Program-made: the position numbers and the translations under genes
Shown: positions 1 to 9,238 of the stretch, piece after piece
How the letters are laid out: each line of letters begins with the position of its first letter
How positions within the stretch are numbered: position 1 is the stretch's first letter
Origin: UBA6183 sp943372215
GTDB taxonomy: Bacteria > Bacteroidota > Bacteroidia > UKL13-3
Assembly: GCA_943372215.1 (NCBI GenBank)
Contig: CALRXU020000003.1
Span: 62,001-126,000, forward strand
DNA: 64,000 nt
Direction: 5' to 3'
The notes under the pieces: model-generated
Seen by the model: the letters and a program-made list of their open reading frames with translations, nothing else
Told to the model about the DNA's origin: nothing
The model's database searches: none

Positions 1-174
1 TACAACAGGCAAAGGCATCACCACCTCATAATCATTCAGCACCAAAGCGCTCCACCCAGGCGCAATACTATCTAAATACCAACTGTACGCATAAATCAAT
101 TCGTTATTCGACCGTTCAATACAATTGTCCCATTTAATCTTATCTATTTCCTGATTACTTAAATAGTTTATCAC
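1..174 (-). CDS. N-terminal part of an acetyltransferase-like (GNAT/FemAB-like) protein, cut by the window edge
   Basis: Only the first 58 codons are in the window; the gene runs off the left edge. It starts at a GTG (174-172) whose last bases overlap the TGA of the deacetylase upstream (GTGA overlap), so the two genes are probably translationally coupled. The visible peptide has the pattern W-D-x-C-I, then I-Y-A-Y-S-W-Y-L-D, then P-G-W-x-A-L, then V-M-P-L-P. I associate this pattern with Bacteroidota proteins annotated as GNAT/FemAB-like acetyltransferases, but the catalytic part is not visible. The assignment is family resemblance only; that it is a real gene is much surer than its function. 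Confidence 0.6.
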   Translation of the reverse strand, partial: MINYLSNQEIDKIKWDNCIERSNNELIYAYSWYLDSIAPGWSALVLNDYEVVMPLPVV

Positions 175-1487
175 GGCTGCTTTCTTGTTTTGCTAAAGAG
201 GGCGCAATATACCTCTTTTAAGTTTAGGGAATTTGCCTGCTTTGTAAAAGAATTGTTATGCCAAAGAGAAATAAAATTTCCATTAAATCTTTTGGTAACA
301 TCCATCAACTCTTGTACCATTTGTTTGGCTTTTGTAGTATTCACTTTTAAATAGTTAGACAACGTAACATCCATTACGCAAGTGCTATGCAACAGCAACT
401 CCGTAGCTTGATTGGTTACCACATTAAAAAAGCAAAATGGCATACAGGTACTCGCCCTAAAACCAACCTCATCTGCATATAACATGGTATAATCATTGGT
501 TATTCCTATTCTAATAAGGGTATTGTAGGTATGCGGAAAGGTGAGTAGTAAATAGTGTTGCCTGCTATGGTACACTGGCTGTAAAATGGCTTGTTGCAAT
601 AGCTCACTTTCTTCCTTTACCAATTGAGGCGCAGTATTAGAACCATATGATGGATGCAAACCAATAAAAGCTGCATATTTTGACAGAGCAAGCATCAATC
701 GTTTAATGGTTACCCCTTGTGGGTTGATGTTTTTGTCATAACCACCATTCTTGCTCATTAATATAAAATAAGCAATTGGGGCATCTGTATTAGCTTGAAT
801 AAACTCATAGCTGTTGTATGGATCATATTTGCGGTTAATAGTAGCAAACAATTGGTTAATCACTGCTTTGATATTGAGCTTAACCACTGATAAGGATAAC
901 TTGGCCATCCAACGTTTGGGGCTTAAACCATAATACAAGTAGGCAAAGTCAACGTCAATGGTACTTAATTGACTGAACTGATGACGCTTAAATCGGATCT
1001 CAGCATTATGATGCTTCTCTAGTACCTTTTTCAATTCTTCACACCAATGTTCAACTAAAGGGTATTGCAAAAAACCTTGTTTGTAAGCTAAACTCATACT
1101 TGCCTCAAACCTGCCATGTGCATCTGTTTCTATTCTAAAATACTCTTCATACCTTGATAGAAGGTAAAAAACTGCACTAAACAAATCAAACGGTACCCCA
1201 TCTTTTGCTGCTAAATGATTCGGCCACAGTACCGTGTGCCATTTTTCATGACTTATGGTAATTGGCGAAATTTCATCCAAAAAAGTTTGCGCCAAGAAGC
1301 CCGTAGGAACAATATGAATGGTATTTACGATTGTGCGTTTGGTATAGTTAATAACAATGGCTTGACTAAAATCAACCTCATTTACCTGGTTAGTAACTAC
1401 ATACTCCAACCCCAAGCGCCTTCCTATCACTTCAGACAGAACATAACGCAGACGTGCGGTGTCATGCTCAACCAATACTACTATCAT
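171..1487 (-). CDS. Polysaccharide deacetylase family protein
   Basis: Predicted cytoplasmic carbohydrate-esterase-like protein of about 438 residues. The N-terminal ~170 residues resemble the extra domain that precedes the deacetylase fold in Bacteroidota members. The catalytic-type motif T-I-D-V-D-F-A-Y lies in the middle and a later H-P-S-Y-G-S-N motif would supply the metal-binding histidine. No signal peptide is visible. I prefer the ATG at 1487 over the one at 1511, because the extra residues (MPIVYKRK) precede what looks like a natural beta-strand start. It is followed with a 4-base overlap by the acetyltransferase-like gene, suggesting joint work on a surface or storage glycan. The substrate is unknown. 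Confidence 0.72.
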   Translation of the reverse strand: MIVVLVEHDTARLRYVLSEVIGRRLGLEYVVTNQVNEVDFSQAIVINYTKRTIVNTIHIVPTGFLAQTFLDEISPITISHEKWHTVLWPNHLAAKDGVPFDLFSAVFYLLSRYEEYFRIETDAHGRFEASMSLAYKQGFLQYPLVEHWCEELKKVLEKHHNAEIRFKRHQFSQLSTIDVDFAYLYYGLSPKRWMAKLSLSVVKLNIKAVINQLFATINRKYDPYNSYEFIQANTDAPIAYFILMSKNGGYDKNINPQGVTIKRLMLALSKYAAFIGLHPSYGSNTAPQLVKEESELLQQAILQPVYHSRQHYLLLTFPHTYNTLIRIGITNDYTMLYADEVGFRASTCMPFCFFNVVTNQATELLLHSTCVMDVTLSNYLKVNTTKAKQMVQELMDVTKRFNGNFISLWHNNSFTKQANSLNLKEVYCALFSKTRKQP

Positions 1488-1618
1488 CTTTCTTTTGTAA
1501 ACAATAGGCAAATTATTACTTTTTCTCGGTTATTGAATCAGGTTAGCAAAAAACAACCAAAATTTAATGTGTGTGCAAACATAAATGAGCAAAAATTTTC
1601 ATTAACTACCTAAAGCCC

Positions 1619-1626
1619 TTATTTTG
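1619..1626 (+). promoter_or_regulatory. Probable -7 element of glyS
   Basis: TTATTTTG matches the Bacteroidota -7 consensus TAnnTTTG at 7 of 8 positions. A TTTT lies 19 bases upstream as a weak -33 element. Its position 10 bases before ATG 1636 shows that the in-frame TTG at 1624 is part of the promoter and not the start codon. Confidence 0.4.
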
Positions 1627-1635
1627 CGCCAAATT

Positions 1636-3105
1636 ATGAGTGACGAAATTTTTAAAAAAGTAGTAAGCCATGCCAAAGAATATGGCTTCGTTTTTCCGAG
1701 TAGTGAAATTTATGATGGCCTTGGTGCCGTATATGATTATGGCCAGAATGGAACTGAATTAAAAAACAACCTGCGCCAATTTTGGTGGAAAGCCATGGTG
1801 CAGATGCATGAAAACATTGTGGGCATTGATGCCGCTATTTTTATGCACCCCAAAACATGGAAAGCCAGCGGACATATTGATGGTTTTAGCGACCCCATGA
1901 TTGACAACAAGGACAGCAAAAAACGTTACCGAGCTGACAATTTACTGGAAGACAAAATAGCCAAGTATGAAAAAGACGGCAAAACCAATAAAGCGCAGGA
2001 ACTACAAACCGAGCTAGATACCGCATTATTGGAGAACGATTTGGCCAAACTAAAATCGTTGATAGAACAACACGAGATTGCTTGCCCAATAAGCGGTACT
2101 CGCAATTGGACTGATGTGCGACAGTTTAACCTGATGTTTAGCACCGAAATGGGCGCTATGGCCGAAGATGCGGATAAAATTTATTTACGCCCGGAAACAG
2201 CTCAAGGCATTTTTGTGAATTTTTTAAATGTACAAAAAACAGGCCGCATGAAAATTCCTTTTGGTATTGCACAAACAGGTAAAGCCTTTAGAAATGAAAT
2301 TATTGCACGCCAGTTTATTATGCGCATGCGTGAGTTTGAACAAATGGAAATGCAATTTTTTGTGCGCCCTGGCACACAACAACAATGGTATGCCTATTGG
2401 AAAGAAGCCCGCTTAACTTGGCATAAAAAATTGGGGTTGGGTGATGCCAATTACCGCTACCACGACCACGTAAAACTGGCGCATTATGCTGATGCCGCAG
2501 TTGACATTGAGTTTAACTTTCCATTTGGCTTTAAAGAATTGGAAGGCATACACTCCCGCACTGATTTTGACTTGAGAAGCCACCAGGAATTATCGGGCAA
2601 AAAAATGCAATATTTTGATGCCGATTTAGACGAAAATGGTAAGCCTTATGGCAATTACATTCCTTATGTAATTGAAACATCAGTTGGTTTAGACCGCTTG
2701 TTTTTATCGGTGTTGTGCGCCTCATACAAAGAGGAAGAAGTGGGCGAAGGCGACAAAAAAGACACCCGTGTGGTTCTCACCTTGCCTCCTGTTTTGGCTC
2801 CTTATAAAGTGGCTATTTTTCCACTCACCAAAAAAGATGGTTTACCAGAAATAGCCCGCAAAATTATTGACGATTTAAAACTGAATTACAACTGCTTTTA
2901 CGAAGAAAAAGATGCCATTGGCAAACGTTACCGCAGGCAAGATGCATTGGGTACTCCTTTTTGTATTACAGTTGACCATGAATCGTTAGAAAACCAAACT
3001 GTAACCATCCGTTACAGAGATACCATGTTGCAGGAAAGAATACCCATTTCCCGCATCAGAGAAATTTTAGCAACTGAAGTAAGTTGGCATAAATTATTGG
3101 CTTAA
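1636..3105 (+). CDS. glyS: Glycine--tRNA ligase (class II, dimeric type)
   Basis: Charges tRNA-Gly with glycine in the cytoplasm. The 489-residue length fits the single-chain alpha2 enzyme rather than the alpha/beta tetramer. Visible class II landmarks are the N-terminal S-R/H-x-x-x-Y-G-F-V-F-P-S-S-E-I-Y block, motif 2 (G-K-A-F-R-N-E-I followed by R-E-F-E-Q-M-E), and motif 3 (I-E-T-S-V-G-L-D-R). The C-terminal ~100 residues form the anticodon-binding domain (A-P-Y-K-V-A-I-F-P-L). ATG 1636 is chosen because upstream in-frame codons lie in the promoter. The gene converges on the T9SS gene at 3110 with only four bases between the stop codons. Confidence 0.96.
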   Translation: MSDEIFKKVVSHAKEYGFVFPSSEIYDGLGAVYDYGQNGTELKNNLRQFWWKAMVQMHENIVGIDAAIFMHPKTWKASGHIDGFSDPMIDNKDSKKRYRADNLLEDKIAKYEKDGKTNKAQELQTELDTALLENDLAKLKSLIEQHEIACPISGTRNWTDVRQFNLMFSTEMGAMAEDADKIYLRPETAQGIFVNFLNVQKTGRMKIPFGIAQTGKAFRNEIIARQFIMRMREFEQMEMQFFVRPGTQQQWYAYWKEARLTWHKKLGLGDANYRYHDHVKLAHYADAAVDIEFNFPFGFKELEGIHSRTDFDLRSHQELSGKKMQYFDADLDENGKPYGNYIPYVIETSVGLDRLFLSVLCASYKEEEVGEGDKKDTRVVLTLPPVLAPYKVAIFPLTKKDGLPEIARKIIDDLKLNYNCFYEEKDAIGKRYRRQDALGTPFCITVDHESLENQTVTIRYRDTMLQERIPISRIREILATEVSWHKLLA

Positions 3106-3109
3106 CTTA

Positions 3110-6100
3110 CTACGGAGCTTTAACAATTTTCGCACTCCTATATTGCTGTTGGTTGCTGATTTGGAGATAGTAAATACCTTCAGGTAAGTCAGCCAATTCA
3201 GCTATGGTAAGCGAAGATACAGGGGTCTTTAGCAAGATTTGATTCTTGTATACAGATACTCCTGAAGCATTCGTTAACGTTACGTAAACAACGCCTTCTA
3301 ACGCTTGTTCGCAGCTAATGGTAAACGCATCGTTAAACGGATTGGGTTGCAGGTAAATTTGGCTGGCTGCTTGCTCCTTATGTAACACCATTACCGGTGA
3401 GTAAGCAAACGTTCCATCCATGTCAATAGATTTAATTCTATAATAAAAGGTCTGATAACCCTGATCCAATTGTTTATCATCAAACGTATAAGTTGCAATG
3501 GCCTTTCCACCATTATTGCGCGATGGAATAATAGCAAGCTGTTGATAGTTACGTTTATTGTATGAGCATTCAACAGCATAACCTGTTAAGTTAATCTCGC
3601 TTGCGCTTTTCCAATGCACCTGTGCATGTTCCTTTACCCACTTTACCCCATAATCAACTAACGTAACAGGCAACGGGGAACCTCCATTACTGGCAATCAT
3701 AAATTGTCCAAATGTATCAATACCCGTAAATGCGGCCGTGGTATTTGTAACAGAAGTTGCCGTTTTATACAATGTCCAATTGCCATCGCTATTGGCACTG
3801 CGCCTGTATAAGCCTAGCGCAGGGTCGTTTTGCGAAAGTGTACCAGATGGGAAAGTGATATTTAATGTAGCCTGATAAACCCCTGCATTTCCATATGGCC
3901 TAATAACCCAATATTTTGCCGCATATACTGCCGATGCAGCAGGTGCAACATTGGGTGAATAAGGTATTGCGGTAATGCCAACATCAACAGCGTTATCAAA
4001 AGCATCAAGCATTGTAATGTTAACATTGGTGTTGGTTAAACTGCCGCTTGTTTGATTTAACAATATCAAAGAAGTATCGCCACCTAAAGGAGCAGTGGAT
4101 GTAAGATGATTGACACCAGAACCCTTAATACCTGACGATAAACTTACCAAATCGTTAAAAAAGGTGGTTGTTATTGGCTCATTAAATTGGATGTAACTTG
4201 ATAAGCCCGTTTCCGTCCCCTTTAATGTTCTGTGCATGTAATTTTTGATGTCATATGGAGTAAGCTCCCTGTTCCAAATACTTAACTCATCTAAACTTCC
4301 ATTTAACCATTTTGTAGGGCTAAATGAATTCTTACCAACCACCAGGTCAGCAGTTGACTGCTTCAATCTAGTTAAGCCAGTAACCGACAACTCACCAGCA
4401 AGTAAACCATTGATGTATATTTTTATTCCTATCCCTGACTTCCATGTAAAAGCCACATGTGTCCATTCATTAACGGGAACAAAGTTATTTGAAAATGAAG
4501 TGCCTGTGCTTAACAAGTTTAATGGGGTATTGCCATTTGCCAAAGTCCATACTTCTGCATCCAGTTTACCCAAGTTATCTATACCAAGTCCAAAACCATC
4601 TGTTGAAGATGATTTAGAGATAAATTTTTGCGCCACATTGTTCACATTTAACTTCACCCAGCCGCAAACACTTATAGCAGAATCACCTATCATACTTGGC
4701 TTTGAAGCAAATGCAACTTGTCCAGCCCCGGCTAGGCTTAATACCCTTCCATTTTGTTTGGTAATGGTTTGTATGGATAAATTACTTGTATCATTGGCCC
4801 GATACGTATCTACAGCTCCGTTAGGAGATGCAGTATAAACGGTTAAACTATTTAACCCTTCCATAAAATTTACTTGATTGATTCCTGTGAAGGAAATTAA
4901 TGCAGTATCACCACAATTCAGTGTACTATTTGAAATAAGACTAACCAAGCTTCCATTGTTTAAACGATAGTTAACCGTAAAAGAGTTAATGGTGTTTCTT
5001 GAATTAGACTTTACCCTTACTTTAAACTGTTGCAACCCGCTTCTATAAGGAGTTGTTAAATACACCTGATCAATACTCACATCATTTTGTGGTTCAAAAG
5101 CACCAATTACCGAAGGTGCATTCCTAAGCTTTCCATCAATATCATGGGTTACCGTTGATGTCAAATTAGCTCCCACCAAACAGCCATTGGTTAGGTTTAG
5201 GTTTTGATCCGAAATAAACGGGGGAACCATATTTATCGCATTAGGCCCACCACTTTTGGTCTGGTTAAAGTCAGCAGCAGTAAAGCTCACTAAACCATAA
5301 GTAAAAGGTGGAATTATTAGTGCCAATCGTTTAAACAAAATATTACTAACCCCATTGTAAAAAATGTTATAATCAACAGGTAAATAAGTGGTGTCATTTA
5401 ATCCACCAAATACTGCTGGAATGCTATTCATCCCTGCTGAAGGAGATATGCTAAAAATATTGTTTTTAAACTCACTATAAAAGTAAAACCCATCATAAAA
5501 CAACCCAATTTGCGTATTGGAAATACCAGGGCCAGTAATGTTAATTGAATTGTGGTAACACTTTGCAGTAATATACGGTGAAAAATTTGGAGCACCTTCT
5601 GCAATGTAAATACCATAATTGGCTGGGCACGTTACCACATTGTTATAAATTAATGTGGGATTTGCCCAACTCGAATTGGTTTTACCCACATAAATTCCGC
5701 AATGCTTTGCATTGGTTACCTTGTTGCCTGCAATTACAGATGGAAAAGAAGAGAATTTATTATCACAATCAAATAACCGTATGCCAAAACTCGCGTTGCT
5801 TGATTCATAAATATTTACGGTGTTATTGCTTACCAACAAATTGGTGTACACCTTTTGTATTTGCAAACCAATTTGATGTGCGTTTAGCCTGTTGCCAATT
5901 ACCCGCATATTCCTGTTATAATTCACATTAAACTGCCCTTGTATGGTAATGGCATGGTATCCTCCATTTACCGTGTTGCTATCAATTAATATTGAATCCG
6001 CTTGAAGCGCATCTAGTGATGTGGTAAAAAAGGAGGCCACAACAATACCATGACTTACATTACTGGAATTATTTGGGCTATTGGGCAGATTAATAATACA

Positions 6101-6595
6101 ATTGCTGATGCGGCAACCAGTGCCTGAATTGTTTGACGTACTTCCAATAATTGCAATACCCGCTGTAACACCATTTGCTGGATTATTCACCGTGAAATTT
6201 TTAAACGTTACATAGTTTACATCATGTATAAGCACTGTTGCCTGATTATTTGCTCCAACATCAATAATGGTATTGGCGGCATTAACCCCATCAAACGTTA
6301 CCCTATTGGTTGCACTTATTCCCGGAATAGCAGGAATATCAATAAACCCTTGGTAAGTGCCTGAGCTAACCGTGAAGGTAACTGGCCCTGAAACGCCTAC
6401 AACACCGCTATTAGCAGGGCCTCCATCGTTGCGTGGGAAAGTGGTAGTGAGGTAAGTGAGTGCAGAAGAAAAACTTAAAAAGTTGGTGGTACTTGCAGGT
6501 AAAAGCGGGTTAATGGTGTAAGCTCCATTTAATGGCGTTGCCGATAAGGTATAGGCCAATATAAGAGCAAGAACACTACAAATTGATTTTTTCAT
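3110..6595 (-). CDS. Secreted parallel beta-helix / LamG protein with T9SS type A sorting domain
   Basis: Predicted outer-membrane-exported surface protein of about 1161 residues. ATG 6595 starts a clean signal peptide (MKKSICSVLALILAYTL...). Residues about 40-500 are Asn-rich short beta repeats (many I-x-x-N-x-V and G-I-x-I turns), typical of a right-handed beta-helix as in pectate lyase-like folds. A beta-sandwich like CARDB follows at about 500-600. A LamG/concanavalin-type domain spans about 630-800 (C-G-W-V-K, W-T-H-V-A-F-T-W, I-Y-I-N-G, L-D-E-L-S-I-W-N-R). The C-terminus carries an FN3-like module and the sorting domain with P-N-P-F-N and E-G-I-Y-Y-L-Q-I. No catalytic residues can be assigned; adhesion or glycan binding is inferred. 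Confidence 0.85.
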   Translation of the reverse strand: MKKSICSVLALILAYTLSATPLNGAYTINPLLPASTTNFLSFSSALTYLTTTFPRNDGGPANSGVVGVSGPVTFTVSSGTYQGFIDIPAIPGISATNRVTFDGVNAANTIIDVGANNQATVLIHDVNYVTFKNFTVNNPANGVTAGIAIIGSTSNNSGTGCRISNCIINLPNSPNNSSNVSHGIVVASFFTTSLDALQADSILIDSNTVNGGYHAITIQGQFNVNYNRNMRVIGNRLNAHQIGLQIQKVYTNLLVSNNTVNIYESSNASFGIRLFDCDNKFSSFPSVIAGNKVTNAKHCGIYVGKTNSSWANPTLIYNNVVTCPANYGIYIAEGAPNFSPYITAKCYHNSINITGPGISNTQIGLFYDGFYFYSEFKNNIFSISPSAGMNSIPAVFGGLNDTTYLPVDYNIFYNGVSNILFKRLALIIPPFTYGLVSFTAADFNQTKSGGPNAINMVPPFISDQNLNLTNGCLVGANLTSTVTHDIDGKLRNAPSVIGAFEPQNDVSIDQVYLTTPYRSGLQQFKVRVKSNSRNTINSFTVNYRLNNGSLVSLISNSTLNCGDTALISFTGINQVNFMEGLNSLTVYTASPNGAVDTYRANDTSNLSIQTITKQNGRVLSLAGAGQVAFASKPSMIGDSAISVCGWVKLNVNNVAQKFISKSSSTDGFGLGIDNLGKLDAEVWTLANGNTPLNLLSTGTSFSNNFVPVNEWTHVAFTWKSGIGIKIYINGLLAGELSVTGLTRLKQSTADLVVGKNSFSPTKWLNGSLDELSIWNRELTPYDIKNYMHRTLKGTETGLSSYIQFNEPITTTFFNDLVSLSSGIKGSGVNHLTSTAPLGGDTSLILLNQTSGSLTNTNVNITMLDAFDNAVDVGITAIPYSPNVAPAASAVYAAKYWVIRPYGNAGVYQATLNITFPSGTLSQNDPALGLYRRSANSDGNWTLYKTATSVTNTTAAFTGIDTFGQFMIASNGGSPLPVTLVDYGVKWVKEHAQVHWKSASEINLTGYAVECSYNKRNYQQLAIIPSRNNGGKAIATYTFDDKQLDQGYQTFYYRIKSIDMDGTFAYSPVMVLHKEQAASQIYLQPNPFNDAFTISCEQALEGVVYVTLTNASGVSVYKNQILLKTPVSSLTIAELADLPEGIYYLQISNQQQYRSAKIVKAP

Positions 6596-6714
6596 TTTGG
6601 TTATAATTACGGCTAATCTACTCATCAACCATTAAAAATAAACTCATATGCCTTAGAATTTTACATTCGGTAGAAATAACACAATAAGACGCTGTATAAA
6701 AAATCCTTTGCCTC

Positions 6715-6726
6715 AATTGGCCAATT
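6715..6726. repeat. 12-bp perfect palindrome between divergent genes
   Basis: AATTGGCCAATT is its own reverse complement. It sits between the divergent T9SS gene (start 6595) and the PAP2 gene (start 6782), where an operator could lie. There is no other evidence of function. Confidence 0.4.
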
Positions 6727-6781
6727 TTTTTTAAGTTGCACCATCAAACGGTCATTCTTTTATATTGCTTTATTTAGTTAC

Positions 6782-7510
6782 TTGCTACTAATAGCCATTG
6801 TATGGCTTATTCCTGTGGCGTTTACCGCCATTTTTACCAACTCCTTTTTAACTACGTTGGCTTATGCACTTACAGAGTCGGCTGGCAAATATGGAACGAT
6901 ACTGCTTATTGCAGGTGCTTCTTATGCCTACACCATACGCTTTGAACGCAAACGAGAAAAACTTTGGACTTTTTTAAAATCTTTTGTGGCACTTACCGTA
7001 TTATTATCTGCGTTTGCCTATACCAATGAACACCTTACCAAACCATTGGCCAAAGCACCTAGGCCAAGCCATTTGTATATGCTGGAACGCACCCAATTGC
7101 TCCCACAACTCGATTCGCTCTATGCCCTAACCAAAGCCAAACGCCAATTGTTTTTTACAAACCTCGTTAAACAGCATACCCAGCAATTTCCTGCTATTGA
7201 TGAGCGGGTGCTGGAGCATTGGGTTGAGGAAGCAGGTTACTCATTTCCCTCAGGCCATTCGTTTAATGCCTTTTTATTGGCCACCATATTGGCTTTTGGC
7301 TTGTATAATGCCACAAAAATTCACTTGCACCGTTATGTGTATGTACCATTTATTTGGGCCATTGCCGTGGCCATTTCAAGGGTGGCCATTGGTTCGCATA
7401 GTGCTTTAGACGTTACCGCAGGTGCTGGCATGGGCTTGTTTTTTGCATTGCTATTTTTATACTTTGATACCACACGTAAACTCATCATCCACCGCAAACC
7501 AAACCCATGA
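6782..7510 (+). CDS. PAP2-family membrane phosphatase
   Basis: Integral inner-membrane lipid phosphatase/phosphotransferase of about 242 residues with roughly five to six hydrophobic segments. All three PAP2 signatures are present: K-x6-R-P (K-P-L-A-K-A-P-R-P), P-S-G-H (F-P-S-G-H-S), and S-R-x5-H-x3-D (S-R-V-A-I-G-S-H-S-A-L-D). There is no ATG near the 5' end; the TTG at 6782 is the best start, though an upstream non-standard start is possible. It overlaps the following glycosyltransferase by ATGA, so the two are probably co-translated. The substrate could be undecaprenyl pyrophosphate, a lipid A phosphate or a phosphatidate; the sequence does not decide. Confidence 0.88.
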   Translation: MLLIAIVWLIPVAFTAIFTNSFLTTLAYALTESAGKYGTILLIAGASYAYTIRFERKREKLWTFLKSFVALTVLLSAFAYTNEHLTKPLAKAPRPSHLYMLERTQLLPQLDSLYALTKAKRQLFFTNLVKQHTQQFPAIDERVLEHWVEEAGYSFPSGHSFNAFLLATILAFGLYNATKIHLHRYVYVPFIWAIAVAISRVAIGSHSALDVTAGAGMGLFFALLFLYFDTTRKLIIHRKPNP

Positions 7511-8556
7511 AAATTTTATACGGAGTGCCAGGAGAAGGCATGGGACATGCCACCCGAAGCAAGGTAGTTATTGCACATTTACTAAAAAATCACGATGTGC
7601 ATGTAGTAAGCAGTTCAAGGGCTTATCAGTTTTTAAAAACAGCATTTGGCAACAGGGTTCACGAAATTAAGGGCCTGCATTTCGCCTACAAAAATGCCCA
7701 AATCAGCAAACTGAATACATTCCTGCTTAACCTGAAACAAGCACCTCAGAATGCCTTGTACAATTTCTCACAATACCTGTTGTTGGATAACCAGTTTAAG
7801 CCTGATTTAATCATTAGTGATTTTGAATCTTTTACCCACTTTTTTGCTAAATTCAATCAGATCCCACTTATCAGCATTGACAATATGCAAGTGATGAACA
7901 GGTGTAAACTAGATATTGATATTACACCTGAAGAACGTAACCATTACAAACTAGCCAAAACCATTGTGCAGATTAAAGTGCCGGGCGCACAACAGTATTA
8001 TATTACCAGCTTTTTTGATGCCAAACCAATCAAAGAAGACACCACCATCGTCCCTCCTATTATTAGAGATGCGATTTTAAATGCCAAACCAACCACAGGA
8101 AATCATGTACTGATGTACCAAACATCCAGCTCATTATTAAACGTGAAAAAAATACTCAAACAACTGCCCCAAATTCCATTTATTGTGTATGGGATGAATA
8201 AAGAAGAACAAGACGGCAACATCCAGTTTAAATCGTTTAGTGAAGATGGTTTTATTCAAGACTTTGTTTCAGCCAAAGCCGCAATTGCCAACGGAGGTTT
8301 TTCTTTTATTAGTGAGGCTGTTTATTTGCATAAGCCTATTTATGCTTTTCCTATTGCAGGTCAATTTGAGCAATGGATGAATGCCGCTTACCTGCAAAAA
8401 CTAGGTTATGGGCGTCATTTTCCTACACTTGAAGCAGACTCCTTAAAGGCATTTTTGTTTGATTTGCCCCACTTTGAAGCCAACCTAAAACAATACCAGC
8501 AAACGGGTAATGAGGCACTGTTTCAACTATTAGATGCCAAACTTACAACTCTTTGA
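7507..8556 (+). CDS. GT-B-like glycosyltransferase (MJ1255/VC2487-type)
   Basis: Soluble 349-residue protein. It begins with M-K-I-L-Y-G-V-P-G-E-G-M-G-H-A-T-R, the N-terminal nucleotide-sugar glycosyltransferase loop (G-x-G-H-x-x-R). The C-terminal half has the donor-binding pattern N-G-G-F-S-F-I-S-E-A and P-I-A-G-Q-F-E-Q-W-x-N-A, as in MurG-like folds. Its start overlaps the PAP2 stop (ATGA), which suggests a two-gene unit acting on a lipid-linked glycan. Acceptor and sugar are unknown. Confidence 0.82.
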   Translation: MKILYGVPGEGMGHATRSKVVIAHLLKNHDVHVVSSSRAYQFLKTAFGNRVHEIKGLHFAYKNAQISKLNTFLLNLKQAPQNALYNFSQYLLLDNQFKPDLIISDFESFTHFFAKFNQIPLISIDNMQVMNRCKLDIDITPEERNHYKLAKTIVQIKVPGAQQYYITSFFDAKPIKEDTTIVPPIIRDAILNAKPTTGNHVLMYQTSSSLLNVKKILKQLPQIPFIVYGMNKEEQDGNIQFKSFSEDGFIQDFVSAKAAIANGGFSFISEAVYLHKPIYAFPIAGQFEQWMNAAYLQKLGYGRHFPTLEADSLKAFLFDLPHFEANLKQYQQTGNEALFQLLDAKLTTL

Positions 8557-8593
8557 GGCAAGATTTTGTATGTCAACTGAACCAAAACTGTCT

Positions 8594-8601
8594 TATCTTT
8601 G
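8594..8601 (+). promoter_or_regulatory. -7 promoter element of the DUF2480 gene
   Basis: TATCTTTG is an exact TAnnTTTG match, 12 bases before ATG 8614. No TTTG at the usual distance was found upstream. The leader would be only about 5-8 nt. The element overlaps the in-frame TTG at 8599, which is therefore unlikely to be the start. Confidence 0.5.
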
Positions 8602-8613
8602 TTCCATCTTATT

Positions 8614-9132
8614 ATGGAAATTACCCAACTTGAACCCATAGAAAACAAAGTAGCTGCCAGTGGATTGATTACGCTCAATCTGGAAGATTATTTCCATGCA
8701 GGAGAGCGTGTACTTGTTGATATTAAGCCTTGGCTGTTTATGGGGATGATATTAAAAGAGAAAGATTTTAGAACCCACGTAAAAGAACACGATTGGAGCA
8801 GCTATGCAGGAAAAAATGTAGCCTTTGTTTGTTCTGTAGATGCCATCATTCCTACTTGGGCATACATGCTTTTGGCAGTAAATATTGAGCCATTTGCCAA
8901 CCGCTATGTATTTGGCAATTTAGACCTGCTAAATAGCACCTTGTACCAAGATGCTTTGGCTAAAATAAATATGGAAGAGTTTAGGGATGCTAGGGTAATT
9001 GTAAAGGGCTGTGGTGATTTACCTGTACCAGTAAGTGCCTACGTAGAAATTACCCATAAACTTGCTCCTTTGGCTAAAAGCATTATGTATGGTGAAGCTT
9101 GCAGCAACGTTCCCATTTTTAAGAAAAAGTAA
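8614..9132 (+). CDS. DUF2480 family protein
   Basis: A 172-residue soluble protein I recognise as DUF2480, a family of unknown function common in Bacteroidota. Characteristic stretches are a start with M-E-I-T-Q-L-E-P-I, then D-I-K-P-W-L-F-M-G-M-I-L-K-E-K-D-F-R, then V-D-A-I-I-P-T-W-A-Y-M-L, and near the end K-G-C-G-D-L-P-V-P-V-S-A-Y-V. The cysteines and tryptophans are family features, but no catalytic site is known to me. It appears to be transcribed alone from its own promoter. Confidence 0.85.
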   Translation: MEITQLEPIENKVAASGLITLNLEDYFHAGERVLVDIKPWLFMGMILKEKDFRTHVKEHDWSSYAGKNVAFVCSVDAIIPTWAYMLLAVNIEPFANRYVFGNLDLLNSTLYQDALAKINMEEFRDARVIVKGCGDLPVPVSAYVEITHKLAPLAKSIMYGEACSNVPIFKKK

Positions 9133-9212
9133 ACGCCCTTCTTTTCACTCTTATCATTGCTTACTTTGTAGATGAGGCTTTTTGCTGATGGTTTTAAATG
9201 CGGGTAAACCAT

Positions 9213-9220
9213 TATATTTG
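9213..9220 (+). promoter_or_regulatory. -7 promoter element of the serine hydrolase gene
   Basis: TATATTTG matches TAnnTTTG exactly, 18 bases before ATG 9239. Because it lies inside the upstream open extension of the frame (from 9182), it supports starting the protein at 9239. Confidence 0.5.
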
Positions 9221-9238
9221 TTCAAACACATCAGGCAT

